NCBI GenBank assembly: GCA_937949945.1
Contig: CALFEQ010000036.1
Location: forward strand, 1 to 64,000
Source: an uncultured Myxococcales bacterium
GTDB lineage: Bacteria > Myxococcota_A > Polyangia > Polyangiales > Polyangiaceae
DNA length: 64,000 bases
Direction of reading: 5' to 3'
How positions within the stretch are numbered: the first letter of the stretch is position 1; each line of letters opens with the position of its first letter. A program made the position numbers and the translations under genes. Below the pieces are notes generated by a model, which saw only the letters and a program-made list of their open reading frames with translations, ran no database searches and was not told the origin of the DNA. This document shows, one piece after another, positions 1 to 9,243 of the stretch.

Positions 1-2897
1 GGCTGCTGCACGGGCGGCTGCCGCACGGACGGCGGCGCCCCGGGCTGAATCCCGTGCATCGTCTTCTTCACGATGGGGCGGATCTGCGGGCCGGCGCCTT
101 GCGGCCGAACCGCAGGCGTGAGCGGCCGCGGAGCCGCGCCGGCCGGACCGGCCGCGCGTACCTGCGCCGACGGAGGATTGAACCGCGGCGCGCCGGCAGG
201 CGTCCGGGGCGTCTCGGGCGGCGCCCGCATCGGCGCGACCGCGCTCGCGACGGCGGCGGGCGCGGCGACCTTCGGGGCGATGGCAGGGCCAGGAATCGCG
301 GGGGGACGCGGGGCCGTCGGGACCGCGCCCGAAGCCGAGGGGATGCTCGGCGCGGAGCTCGGCGCAGGCGGCTGGATGCTCCTCCAAGCGGCGCCGCGCG
401 CTGCCATCGGTCCCTTCTTCTGCCCCTTGAACGCGAACTGGCGCGTGACGGCGAGCACGTAGATGAGCGACGCGACGACCTCCTGCTCGCAGAGCCCGAG
501 CGCGAGGAGCTGCTGCAGCGTCATGGCTTCGGCGCGGATCGCGTCGAGGACCTTCTGCTCCTCGGGCAAGACCGCGAGGCTCGTGAGGTCGGAGTCGGGA
601 TGAAGCACGAGAGGATGCTTCTCGATCCGATCCAGCGTCGCGCGGATGCGCTGGCGATCGCCCCAGTGCCTCACGCTGGCGAGGACCGGGTTCAACGGGT
701 GCGTGACCGTGACGTCGCCTCCCCAGCCCTCGAGCAGGTCGACGTCGCGGTAGTAGGCGTACTCGATCTCGGGCGCGAGGTTCGCGACCTGGGCGATCTT
801 GCGGAGCATCTGCCCCTCGAGCGCCAACGCGAGCGTCTCGCGGCTCACGATGTCGTGCCCGACGAGGTACTCGCCGAAGAGGATGCCGAGACGGCGAGCG
901 CCCTCGACGGCCTGGTCGACGAGCTTCGGATCGAGCGAGCCATCCTCCACGAGGATCTCGCCGAGGAGCGCGACGGGCGCGCCGAGGCGGATCTTCGCGG
1001 GGACGCCGTTGACGAAGTAGATGGTGTCGTCGACGCCGTCCGGCGTCTGCCTCGTCCCCTCGAACACGACGCTACCCGTGAGCGCGTGGTCGAGCATGTA
1101 GACGAGCACGTGAGGCAACGGAGTGGCCGCGAGGTTTCCGCGCGCGGTCGGCTCCCGAACGGCGCTGCTCGGCAGGCGACGCACCGGCACGTCGTCCGGC
1201 GTCATCGGCTGGAAGACGGTGCGATCGGGCTGGGCGGCCTCGCGCGAGGGCACGGCAGGCTCGGGCGCCTCGTTGATCACGCGCCCCATCGCCTCCGCGA
1301 CCGACGACGGCGTCGAGCCGAGCGAGGGCAGCGACGGGCTCGAAGACTGGTCCGGCGGCATCGGCGGCGGCGCCGTCGGTCCGACGCCGTCGGCGGCGGG
1401 ATCCGGCGGCGGCAGGCTGATCGCGACGTCCTCGTCCTGGGCGCCGTGCTCCTGCGCCGCCTGCTCGAGGCCCTTGCGCCATCCGTCGACGCTGAGCACC
1501 CGAAGCACCGTGCGCCGCGGGTCTTGCGCGAGCTCGACCTCGATCGGCTGCGGGTACTGCGCCCCGCTCGCGTCCGCGAGGATCGCCACGCGCGGCTTGT
1601 CGCCGAGACCGCGCGCGCCGCGGACGACCTCGGCCACCTCTCCCGTCGAGAGCTGGACGACCGTGCCCGTCGGCAGGAGGCCGAGCGCCGACACGAGCAT
1701 GCGCAAGACGGTTCGGTCCTGCGGATCCGTGAGCTCGTTCGCGAGGGTCGCGACGGCGAAGTCGGGCGTGGGCGGCGGCAGCCCGGGCTCCGGCGTGAGC
1801 AGGTCGTTGTAACGCCGCGCGACGGCGATGATCGACGCGTGGAGCGTCGGGGCGCGAGCGCCCCAATAGACGGGCCCGAGCCACATCCGACGACGCAGCC
1901 AGAGCGCCTCGAACGTGATGACCGTACGCGTGATCGACGGCTCGTTGACGCGCCCGAGCGCGGTGAGGACGGCGGCGGCGCCGGCGGGGAGCCTGTCCTC
2001 CTGATCCTCCGAGAGCATCGTCGGACCGGCCATCCCGGGCACGCCGCCTCCGGCGGCGCCGGCGAGGGCGAGCGCGCGCGGGCGCGCCACGTCGTGCATC
2101 ATCGCGGCCATCGCGATCTGCGCGAGCGTCGTCCGGTCCTGCGTCGTCTCCCTCGCGATCGCGACGGCGAGGATCGCCGTGTTCACCGCACGACCGGCCT
2201 CGTCGTAGTTCGCGTTGCGCGCCTCGGTGACGCCGAGATACGAGGCCGTGTTCGCGTCCGACAGGTCGACGAGGCTCTGCGCGACGCGCTTGATGCGCCT
2301 CGGCATGATGTAGCGGCTCGCCGCGAGGTCCTCGAAGAACCGCCGCATGATGACGACGGCCGACGCGTACGTCCGGACGATGCGCTGGTCCGGCGTCAGG
2401 TCCTCGAGCTCGATGCCGCGGAGGCGAGCGACGTCGGCGACGCGCCGGAGGTGGATCTTCGGCGGCAGCCGGAGCTGCGAGGCGTTGCCGGTGCGGTGGA
2501 ACAGCGAGATCTGCTCGGCGAACGCGTGCAGATCCTCGCGCGTGACGTCGCGCGAGATGTGGAGCTCCGAGCCGCCGATGCGCTCGAGCAGCACGCCGAG
2601 CTCCGACGCAGCCTCGTAGGCGCCGCGGTTGCCCTTGAGGAGCTGGCCGGCGACGAACGTCGCCTTCTCCGCGAACAGGACGCTGACGTTCGACCCGGAC
2701 CGGAGGCAGTACTCGCCGATGATCTGATGCGTCTGCTCGAGCTGACGCAAGAACGCCTGGTTGCCCAGGTCGTGCATCTGCGCGAGCTTGGCGAGGCGGT
2801 AGATCGCCACGACGACGCTCGCGCCGAGCTCGCGCGCGTGCTCGCGCCGGACGAGCTCGCCCGCGTCGTTCGTGACGATGTCGAGCCGCATCGTCAT
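1..2897 (-). CDS. HD-domain / DUF4388 signalling protein (3' end outside window)
   Basis: The reading frame is open from the ATG at 2897 to the left edge, so at least 965 residues are present and the C-terminus is missing. The N-terminal third is helical and carries an HD-like motif (MMHDVAR, after a segment resembling HD-GYP helices), but no GYP motif is visible. A middle Pro/Ser-rich linker is followed by a DUF4388/PatA-like module (PLPHVLVYML, then FVNGVPAKI and LGEILVEDG), then a long Pro/Ala-rich tail at the edge. DUF4388 modules are common in myxobacterial regulators. The start overlaps the stop of the upstream kinase gene by 4 bp (ATGA), so the two proteins are translationally coupled and probably act in one pathway. 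Whether the HD part is a phosphohydrolase or a degenerate scaffold cannot be decided here. Confidence 0.75.
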   Translation of the reverse strand, partial: MTMRLDIVTNDAGELVRREHARELGASVVVAIYRLAKLAQMHDLGNQAFLRQLEQTHQIIGEYCLRSGSNVSVLFAEKATFVAGQLLKGNRGAYEAASELGVLLERIGGSELHISRDVTREDLHAFAEQISLFHRTGNASQLRLPPKIHLRRVADVARLRGIELEDLTPDQRIVRTYASAVVIMRRFFEDLAASRYIMPRRIKRVAQSLVDLSDANTASYLGVTEARNANYDEAGRAVNTAILAVAIARETTQDRTTLAQIAMAAMMHDVARPRALALAGAAGGGVPGMAGPTMLSEDQEDRLPAGAAAVLTALGRVNEPSITRTVITFEALWLRRRMWLGPVYWGARAPTLHASIIAVARRYNDLLTPEPGLPPPTPDFAVATLANELTDPQDRTVLRMLVSALGLLPTGTVVQLSTGEVAEVVRGARGLGDKPRVAILADASGAQYPQPIEVELAQDPRRTVLRVLSVDGWRKGLEQAAQEHGAQDEDVAISLPPPDPAADGVGPTAPPPMPPDQSSSPSLPSLGSTPSSVAEAMGRVINEAPEPAVPSREAAQPDRTVFQPMTPDDVPVRRLPSSAVREPTARGNLAATPLPHVLVYMLDHALTGSVVFEGTRQTPDGVDDTIYFVNGVPAKIRLGAPVALLGEILVEDGSLDPKLVDQAVEGARRLGILFGEYLVGHDIVSRETLALALEGQMLRKIAQVANLAPEIEYAYYRDVDLLEGWGGDVTVTHPLNPVLASVRHWGDRQRIRATLDRIEKHPLVLHPDSDLTSLAVLPEEQKVLDAIRAEAMTLQQLLALGLCEQEVVASLIYVLAVTRQFAFKGQKKGPMAARGAAWRSIQPPAPSSAPSIPSASGAVPTAPRPPAIPGPAIAPKVAAPAAVASAVAPMRAPPETPRTPAGAPRFNPPSAQVRAAGPAGAAPRPLTPAVRPQGAGPQIRPIVKKTMHGIQPGAPPSVRQPPVQQ

Positions 2898-5800
2898 GGA
2901 TTCGCGCTCCCCTGCGGTTGTGCGACCCGCGCTCCGATGCGCTTGGCCGCGTTGGCGGCGGCCATGCGCGTCTCCTCCGAGACGCCCCAGCGCGCGTTCG
3001 CGATTTCACTCAGCGCCATCGCGGTCTGGCGCGAGCGCGACAGATCACCGAGCAGCTCCGCGGCCATGGCGCGCGTCGCCTCGCGCTCCTCGCTCGTCAG
3101 CACGCCGCCCTTCTTCGCGAGATCGAGCAGCACCGGCTCGCCGCGCTCGGGCGACAAGAGCACGCAGGCCCGGAGCAGCTCGCGACGCTCGTCGAGGGCG
3201 AGCTCGTTGAAGTTCTTCGCGTTGATGATGCGCGCGACGGTCGGCCAGGCGTTCCGCATCCCGTAGCGCGTGGTCGTCCGCAGCGCCGCCATGCGGACGA
3301 GCGCCGAGGAGTTGTCGAGCAGCGCGTTGAGCTCGTTCTGCGCGTGCTCGGGGCTCGGAGCGACGAGGACGCGCGCCTCGACGCGCACGGTGACGTCCTC
3401 GCTCTGCGCCAGCTGTTGGAGCACCTGGCGAGCGACCGGCGTGCCGAGCCTGCCGAGGAGCTGCACGAGGTACGCGGCCGTCTCGGGATCGGATCCCGGC
3501 GCCGCGTTGCCGAGATCGGCCTCGCGCCCCGCGGCGTGCCGCTCGACGTACGACGCGAGCAGCGCGCGGAGCGGCGGCGTGTTCGCCTCGCGCAGGCTCT
3601 TGAGGATGGTGTGGAACTCGTTGGCGGACAGGTTCGGGATGATGACGCTGCACGGCTCGATCGCGCTCGGGTCTTCGCGCAGACGGGCCAGCAGGATCTC
3701 GAGCGTCTCGCCCCCGAACATCGCGTTCGTCAGCGCAGAGGCGAGCTTCGCCTGGTTCTCCGCGCCTTGGACGCGCTGCCTCAGCCGCTCGATCACGGCG
3801 AGGTTGATCTGGACGGCGACGCCGACGCGCCCTGCCACGATGAGGTCGGCGGCCGAGCGACGGAGCGACGCGAGGACGAGCGGAGCGTCGCGATTCGCGG
3901 CCGAGTCGAGGTAGCCCTCGACGAGCGCGTCGACGTACCGCTCGGCCCACATCTCGTGGGTGAGCGCGAGCAGCGGCGCGAGATGCTGGCGGGTCGCGTC
4001 GTCGAGCGCGAACGGCGAGCGCTCCTTCTGCTTGCCGAGCGCCGCGTCGTCGGTCGAGAGCGCCATCGCCTGCGCCTCGAGCCGGTTCATCTGGTTGCGC
4101 GCCGCGCGCTCGGCCAGGCTCTCGATCTGGTCGGCCTCACCGTAGAAGGCCTCGCGCTCGGCCGCGTCGCCTTCGGCGAAGGCATCGACGCACTCCCACT
4201 TCACGTGGCGGAGGTTCTTCTCCCAGAGCGCGGCGGCGAGATCGTCCTCGGGCGGCAGATCGCGCCCCGGATCGCACAGCCACAAGGCGAAGAGGTCGCG
4301 CATCTCCTCGAACGTGATCCCCGGCTCGATCGACATCTTGCGGATGCCGCACGCGAACAGGTTGTACGGGACCGCGTCGAAGGGCGTGGTCGGCTCCCAG
4401 ACGGTATGGCCGAGCGTCATGAACGAATAGGGCCGCAGCGTCCACGAGACCACGCTCGGGTTCTGCTTGAGCGCCTCCACGAACGCGTCGTAGGCGATGC
4501 GCAGCGTGCGATCGGTCGCCGGGTGCGCCCACCCGAGCTGGCGCACGCTCGGGAAGAGCCGGTCGATGTGCTTCATCAGATCGCGCAGCGTCTGCACGCG
4601 CGGATCGGACTCGGGCACCTCGGGCGCCGCGACCGGTGCGGGCGCCTGCGGCTGCTGCTGCGGAGGCGGCGGGACGAGGTTCGGAGGGAAACCTCCGAGG
4701 AGCGGATCGTAAGCGGGCGCCGCCGCCGGCATCGCGCCCGACATCGCAGTCGGCGCGCCGAGCGGAGCGGCCGCGCTCATCCCCGCGACCGAGTGGTGCT
4801 GCGCCATCGCCGGCGCCGCCGCGTGCGCCGGCGGCGGCGCGTGCGGCAACGGCGCGGGCACGGGAGCGGGCTGCGGCTGCGCGTGCGCCTGCACCATCGG
4901 CGGCGGCGCATGCTGGACGTGCGCCGCCTGCTGGCCGGCGAAGCGCTGCTGGAGCTGGAGGAGCACGTCCGGCGGCGGCGGAGCGACGACCTCGTGCGGG
5001 CGCGGCGGCGGACGGCTCGGCAGCGGCGGGATGTTCTGCGCGAGCATCAGCTCGAGCACCGCCTTCTGCATCTCGCGCGCGTCCTGGTAACGGTTGCGCC
5101 GATCCCAGGCGAGCGACTTGTCGATGACCTTGATCAGCTCGATCGGCAGATGCGGAGCGAGCCGCGCGACGGAGGGCACCGGCTTGGTGGCCGCCATGAC
5201 GAGCGCCTCCTGCTCCGTGCGCCCGTTGTTGATCCGGTGCCCCGTGATGAGCGCGTGCATCATCGCGCCCACGGAGAAGAGGTCGGCGCGGCCGTCGAGC
5301 TGATCGACGAGGCCCATCGCCTGCTCGGGAGACATGTACGCGGGCGTGCCGAGCGCCGTTCCCGTCGCGGTCCGCTCGCTCGTGGCGTCGCGCATCTGCG
5401 CCACGCCGAAGTCGAGGACGCGGATCTCGTCGTCCTTCAGGATGAAGATGTTCGCCGGCTTGAGGTCACGGTGGATGACCTTGATCGCGTGACAGGAGGC
5501 GAGGCAGTCGAGCACGCGCTCGCAGATCTGCAGGACGCGCGCGACCGGCATCGTTCGGCCGCTCTTCTTCCAGGCGTCGCGGACCGTCTCGCCTTCGAGC
5601 AGCTCCATGATGAGGAACGGCTCGCCTTGCTCGGTCACGTCGTCGTCGAGGACCTGGACGGTCGCGCCGTGATTGACCTTGTTCGAGACGTAGGCCTCGC
5701 GGAGGAAGCGTTCGCAGATCGTCTTCTCGCGGGCGAAGTCCGCGTGGAGGATCTTCAGCGCGGCCCGCTGGCCATTGCGGTGCGAAGCGGCGTAGACGGC

Positions 5801-5914
5801 GGCCATGCCACCGACGCCCAGAAGGGCATCGATCTTCCACTTCCCTTTGATGACCGTGCCGACCCTTGCGCTGGGTCCGCCATCGTCACCGCCTTTGGAC
5901 TTCGGGTTGGCCAC
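2894..5914 (-). CDS. Ser/Thr protein kinase with Pro-rich linker and HEAT-like C-terminal half
   Basis: This 1006-residue protein starts at GTG 5914 (MANPKSKGG); the frame stays open a little further upstream, but that stretch looks non-coding. The N-terminal kinase domain (about residues 25-285) is complete: glycine loop GVGGMAAV, Lys54, HRDLKPAN (148-155), DFG (168-170) and GTPAYMSPEQ. It should be an active eukaryotic-type (Hanks) kinase. A linker of about 130 residues rich in Pro, Ala and His follows, then about 550 helical residues with alternating helices resembling HEAT/ARM repeats, plausibly a scaffold for substrates. No transmembrane helix is seen, so it is probably cytosolic. It is coupled by a 4-bp overlap to the HD/DUF4388 gene downstream. 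Confidence 0.9.
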   Translation of the reverse strand: MANPKSKGGDDGGPSARVGTVIKGKWKIDALLGVGGMAAVYAASHRNGQRAALKILHADFAREKTICERFLREAYVSNKVNHGATVQVLDDDVTEQGEPFLIMELLEGETVRDAWKKSGRTMPVARVLQICERVLDCLASCHAIKVIHRDLKPANIFILKDDEIRVLDFGVAQMRDATSERTATGTALGTPAYMSPEQAMGLVDQLDGRADLFSVGAMMHALITGHRINNGRTEQEALVMAATKPVPSVARLAPHLPIELIKVIDKSLAWDRRNRYQDAREMQKAVLELMLAQNIPPLPSRPPPRPHEVVAPPPPDVLLQLQQRFAGQQAAHVQHAPPPMVQAHAQPQPAPVPAPLPHAPPPAHAAAPAMAQHHSVAGMSAAAPLGAPTAMSGAMPAAAPAYDPLLGGFPPNLVPPPPQQQPQAPAPVAAPEVPESDPRVQTLRDLMKHIDRLFPSVRQLGWAHPATDRTLRIAYDAFVEALKQNPSVVSWTLRPYSFMTLGHTVWEPTTPFDAVPYNLFACGIRKMSIEPGITFEEMRDLFALWLCDPGRDLPPEDDLAAALWEKNLRHVKWECVDAFAEGDAAEREAFYGEADQIESLAERAARNQMNRLEAQAMALSTDDAALGKQKERSPFALDDATRQHLAPLLALTHEMWAERYVDALVEGYLDSAANRDAPLVLASLRRSAADLIVAGRVGVAVQINLAVIERLRQRVQGAENQAKLASALTNAMFGGETLEILLARLREDPSAIEPCSVIIPNLSANEFHTILKSLREANTPPLRALLASYVERHAAGREADLGNAAPGSDPETAAYLVQLLGRLGTPVARQVLQQLAQSEDVTVRVEARVLVAPSPEHAQNELNALLDNSSALVRMAALRTTTRYGMRNAWPTVARIINAKNFNELALDERRELLRACVLLSPERGEPVLLDLAKKGGVLTSEEREATRAMAAELLGDLSRSRQTAMALSEIANARWGVSEETRMAAANAAKRIGARVAQPQGSANP

Positions 5915-6096
5915 AGACCTCGATCGCCCCCGTGTGGACGACTCCACGGCTCCACACCACGAGGGTGTGGAACCGAAAGACATTCATGAGCCAGGAGGCT
6001 CGTCGTAAAGGATATCGGCGTCCAAGGATGGAGAACACCCCATTGTCGGGTGTCCACGACGGCCCCGTTCCGCCGTACCTCCATGGGCGCCGGGGA

Positions 6097-6121
6097 GACG
6101 CCCCCCCGGGGGTACGGCGTC
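6097..6121 (-). terminator. GC-rich hairpin 3' of the P1B-ATPase-like gene
   Basis: GACGCC and GGCGTC arms flank an inner CCCCC/GGGGG palindrome, about 20 bp past the stop of the minus-strand gene ending at 6140. There is no T-tract. It may act as a factor-dependent terminator or RNA 3'-end stabiliser; the call rests only on position and symmetry. Confidence 0.3.
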
Positions 6122-6139
6122 GTCTCGGCGACGAGAGAC

Positions 6140-8830
6140 TCACTTGTGCGAGGTCGCCCCGGGGGTCGATCCTACGCGAGGTGGCAGGGTGTGGTTCTGA
6201 CCGGCCTCTTCGGGGTCGCGCACGATCGTGAGGACGACGACGGTCGCGAGGACCCCGAGGACCGGCACGATCGCCGGAGGCGCGAGCCCGAACGCGATGG
6301 CCAGCGCCGACGCCGCCTGGGTCAGGATGCCGACGACCACGGCCGTTCGCGCGCGGTCCCGAGCGGCCCGGGGCACGGTGAGCGCGAGCGCCGCGTCGCG
6401 TACGTCGTCGGATGCGAGGGCGACGCCCCACTCGCCCGGCGCGGCGCCCGCCGCCGCCATCGCGATGGAGACGTCGGCAGCCCCGAGGGCTCCGTCGTCG
6501 CTCGCCGGGTGACCGATGGCGGCGACGATGCGCCCGCCGTCCGCGAGGGCCCTGACCTCGGCGCCCCGATCCGCCGGAAGGACCTCGGGCCGGACGTGCT
6601 CGATGTCGAGCGCACGCGCGATCGTCTCGCACGTGTCCCTCGCCTCGCCGCTGAGGAGCACGGGCTCGACCCGAGCGTCGTGCAGGCGCTGGATGGCGGC
6701 GCGCGCGCCGGGGCGCAAGCCGTCCTGGAGCGCGAGCAGACCGACGAGCTTCCCTCCGACCGCGACGAGGAGCACGCTCCGGCCCTCCGCCTCGAGCTCG
6801 GACACACGCGCGTCGGCGATGGCGACGCTCACCTTCTCCTGGAGGAGGAACGCACGGCTGCCGACGATCACCCGATCGCCGTTCGCTGCGAGCGCAGTGA
6901 CGCCGAGGCCGGAGTGGCTGATCGCGCTCCGCACGTTCTCGGGGCGCACTCCACGCGCACGCGCCTCGCGCAGGATCGCCGCCGCGAACGGATGCGTCGA
7001 CGACATCTCCGCGCCCGCCGCGATCGCGAGCACGCGCGCGACGTCGCTGCCGCGATCGCCTTCGTTCAGCGGTGCGCCGCCGGACGGGAAAGGCAACGGA
7101 GAGCGGAGCCATCCGCCCGAGACGACGCCGTCCTTCGTGATCGCCTCCACGCCGACGATCTCGGGCTCTCCGAGGAGGATCGTCCCGCGGGAGCACACGA
7201 CGGCGACGTCGGCGCGCGCGGCGGCGTCGAACGCGAGCGCGTCCTTGTAGACGATCCCGCGGCGCTGCGCGGCGACGTGACCTCGCGCATGCGCGAGCGC
7301 CGCGGCCGAAACCGATGCGCCGGCGGCGAGAGCGTAGGCCGCGCCCGCGGCGGCGATCGCGACGTCGAGCCACGAGCCGTTGTCGGCGTAGACCGCCCCC
7401 GCCACGACGAGAGCAGCGACCGGCGCGCCGCGATGGACGGCGCGGCGGAAGAACGCGACGAGCGGCGAGACGACCTCGATCGGCGCGGGCGCCCCGTTCG
7501 CGAGGCGTAGCCACGCGCGCTCCGCACCCGAGAACGTCGCGTTGACGCGCAAGCGTCCGCTGACGACGACGGCCCCCGCGACGACCGGATCGCCCTCGGC
7601 CTTGCGCACGAGCGCGGGCGAGTCGAGCCACGGAGCGACGTCGGCCTCGCCAGCCGCGACGATGCCGTCGACCGGGATCGTCTCCTTCGCCTCGACGAGG
7701 ACCTGCTCGCCGGGCTTCACGACGTCGGCGGCGACGATCTCGAGGGCGCCTTCGAGCGCGCGGTCGAGCCCGAGGCGCGCCTCGTCCTGCGAGCGCGGCT
7801 CGCCCTTTCGATCCGCGCCGTCCACCTCGTCGGTGACCGAAGCGCGCCCGAATCGGCTCGGATCGCGAACGAGGCGTGCCTCGACCGCGAGCCCCCGCAC
7901 GGTCCGCCTCCTCGCATCGTCGACGTCGCGACGCGCGCGTTCGAGGAGGATACGGACCGTGAGCGCCGCGGCCGCGGCGAGACCGACGAAGCTCGCATGC
8001 GCGTCGGCGTTCGGGTGGCGCGTGATGGTCGAGATGGCGGCGACGATCGCCGCCGCTGCGATGGGCACGCCGACGACCCACGGGCTCACGACCCGCCTGT
8101 CGCGAGACGTGAGCGCGAGCCGAACGAGCGCGGCGGCCGCCGCGAAGAGCGCGAGCGGAAGTCGAGCGACGCCGGCGCCCTCGCCGGCGAGCGACACCAC
8201 GGTCGCGAGGACGCCGGCGAAGATGCCGGCGATCGGCGCGCTCGTCGCGAGCCAACCCGCGACCCGTCGCCCCGCCGCGGAGAGCGCGGATCGCCCGCCG
8301 GCGCGCTTGCGAGCGCCCGGCGCCTCGCGGTCCGTCACCGACGGTGATCGGAGGGTCGCGGGAGAAGGCTCCTCGTCCTCGACCTTCGCGACGTCTTCGG
8401 GCTCCTGCTCCACCGCACGCCGTGCGACCTCGCCACGCTCGACGGAAGACGGAAGCTCGCCGACCACGTCGGCCGCCGGCGCTCCGCCCTCGCCACCACG
8501 CTCGTGGAGCACCACACGCTCGGCCTCCGCGTCCACGCGCTCGGCGATCCGATGCTCGCGGACGCCGCTCGCGACCGTCGCCGCCTCGCTCCCGCTCACC
8601 GAGCGCGCGGCGGAGGCCACGGGCGGCGGCTCGGCGGTCACGGCGTCGAGGGCCGGACGCTTCGAGGCGGCCTCGACGTACGCGTTCTTGCACGCCGCGT
8701 TGCAGAAGTAGCGGAAGCTCCCGTCGAAGATCGCGACGTATCCCGCGCGCAGCGGATCGACCGGCGCGTTGCACGCCGGACAAGTCACGGACGAAGACAC
8801 GGGTGCGGTGCTCGTCCGGACGCGATCCAT
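6140..8830 (-). CDS. Catalytically degenerate P1B-type (heavy-metal) ATPase homologue with N-terminal TRASH/YHS metal-binding domain
   Basis: The protein is 896 residues from ATG 8830. Residues 15-52 form a TRASH/YHS-type treble clef (C17-x2-C20 and C43-x3-C47). A charged linker (about 60-185) is followed by about eight hydrophobic segments in the P1B arrangement (191-216, 222-240, 248-268, 280-296, 465-481, 487-511, 828-848, 851-870). P-type ATPase architecture is clear: actuator-like VLVEAKETIPVDG, N-domain HP (613-614), GLGV (641-644), and P-domain QDGLRPGA. The catalytic signatures are gone. DKTGT is CSRGT (546-550; Asp replaced by Cys), TGD is SGE (727-729), GDGxND is GHPASDD (773-779), TGES is absent (LDSP at 402-405), and the intramembrane CPC/SPC metal motif reads AGA. 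It therefore cannot form the aspartyl-phosphate in the normal way and is probably a pseudo-pump or metal sensor. It stands alone, with no metal regulator or chaperone beside it. Confidence 0.85.
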   Translation of the reverse strand: MDRVRTSTAPVSSSVTCPACNAPVDPLRAGYVAIFDGSFRYFCNAACKNAYVEAASKRPALDAVTAEPPPVASAARSVSGSEAATVASGVREHRIAERVDAEAERVVLHERGGEGGAPAADVVGELPSSVERGEVARRAVEQEPEDVAKVEDEEPSPATLRSPSVTDREAPGARKRAGGRSALSAAGRRVAGWLATSAPIAGIFAGVLATVVSLAGEGAGVARLPLALFAAAAALVRLALTSRDRRVVSPWVVGVPIAAAAIVAAISTITRHPNADAHASFVGLAAAAALTVRILLERARRDVDDARRRTVRGLAVEARLVRDPSRFGRASVTDEVDGADRKGEPRSQDEARLGLDRALEGALEIVAADVVKPGEQVLVEAKETIPVDGIVAAGEADVAPWLDSPALVRKAEGDPVVAGAVVVSGRLRVNATFSGAERAWLRLANGAPAPIEVVSPLVAFFRRAVHRGAPVAALVVAGAVYADNGSWLDVAIAAAGAAYALAAGASVSAAALAHARGHVAAQRRGIVYKDALAFDAAARADVAVVCSRGTILLGEPEIVGVEAITKDGVVSGGWLRSPLPFPSGGAPLNEGDRGSDVARVLAIAAGAEMSSTHPFAAAILREARARGVRPENVRSAISHSGLGVTALAANGDRVIVGSRAFLLQEKVSVAIADARVSELEAEGRSVLLVAVGGKLVGLLALQDGLRPGARAAIQRLHDARVEPVLLSGEARDTCETIARALDIEHVRPEVLPADRGAEVRALADGGRIVAAIGHPASDDGALGAADVSIAMAAAGAAPGEWGVALASDDVRDAALALTVPRAARDRARTAVVVGILTQAASALAIAFGLAPPAIVPVLGVLATVVVLTIVRDPEEAGQNHTLPPRVGSTPGATSHK

Positions 8831-8947
8831 GCGCCCCCAAGTGACGTCTGCGCCGCAAAGAGTCAAGACGGCTCGGCGCGCCGCCTCGGCGCGCCGCGCG
8901 GTTTGCGCGCGCCGGACGCGACGGGTGCGCTGAACGCGGGTTTAGGC

Positions 8948-8975
8948 AGTCCTCGGTCCTCAGACCTCGGTCCTC
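8948..8975. repeat. Heptad tandem repeat array 1a (CTC sense)
   Basis: Four consecutive 7-bp units are visible: AGTCCTC, GGTCCTC, AGACCTC, GGTCCTC. It faces array 1b at 9216-9243, which is built from the reverse complement of the same unit. Confidence 0.85.
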
Positions 8976-9215
8976 GGCTTTTCCGGTCTCTCTTGCATTC
9001 CTCCGGCGCTCTCCGGAGCGCTGCATCCGCCCTTCTCGGCCTCTCCTTCGTTTGCCCATTCGTCGGCACTCGGAGGCGCTGCGTTCGCCTTCACTGGAAA
9101 CGTGGAGTCGAACGCCTGGCATCGAGCTCTCCGGGTTCGAAAGAGCCTGTCTCGGCAACTCGGCAGTTGGTCGCGAGCGAGACCGAGCGGCCCCGACCCG
9201 AAACGAGCCGAAGCT

Positions 9216-9243
9216 GAGGACCGAGGACCGAGGACTGAGGGCT
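9216..9243. repeat. Heptad tandem repeat array 1b (GAG sense)
   Basis: Four 7-bp units are visible: GAGGACC, GAGGACC, GAGGACT, GAGGGCT. They are in inverted orientation relative to array 1a and lie immediately beside the hairpin at 9244-9266. Confidence 0.85.

Noticed and set aside
54..3266. A 1070-codon open frame on the plus strand opposite the HD/DUF4388 and kinase genes
   Set aside because: It is antisense to two well-supported genes, extremely Arg-rich, with no domain pattern. High GC at third positions removes stops from the opposite strand. Many other long antisense frames in the window have the same cause.
6140..8830. Annotation as an active copper/zinc exporting ATPase
   Set aside because: The fold fits, but the phospho-acceptor Asp, TGES, GDGxND and the intramembrane Cys motif are all absent.
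5886..9158. A 1090-codon Arg-rich minus-strand frame overlapping the P1B-ATPase-like gene
   Set aside because: It is a shifted-frame shadow. The accepted frame shows conserved domains and membrane segments; this one shows none.
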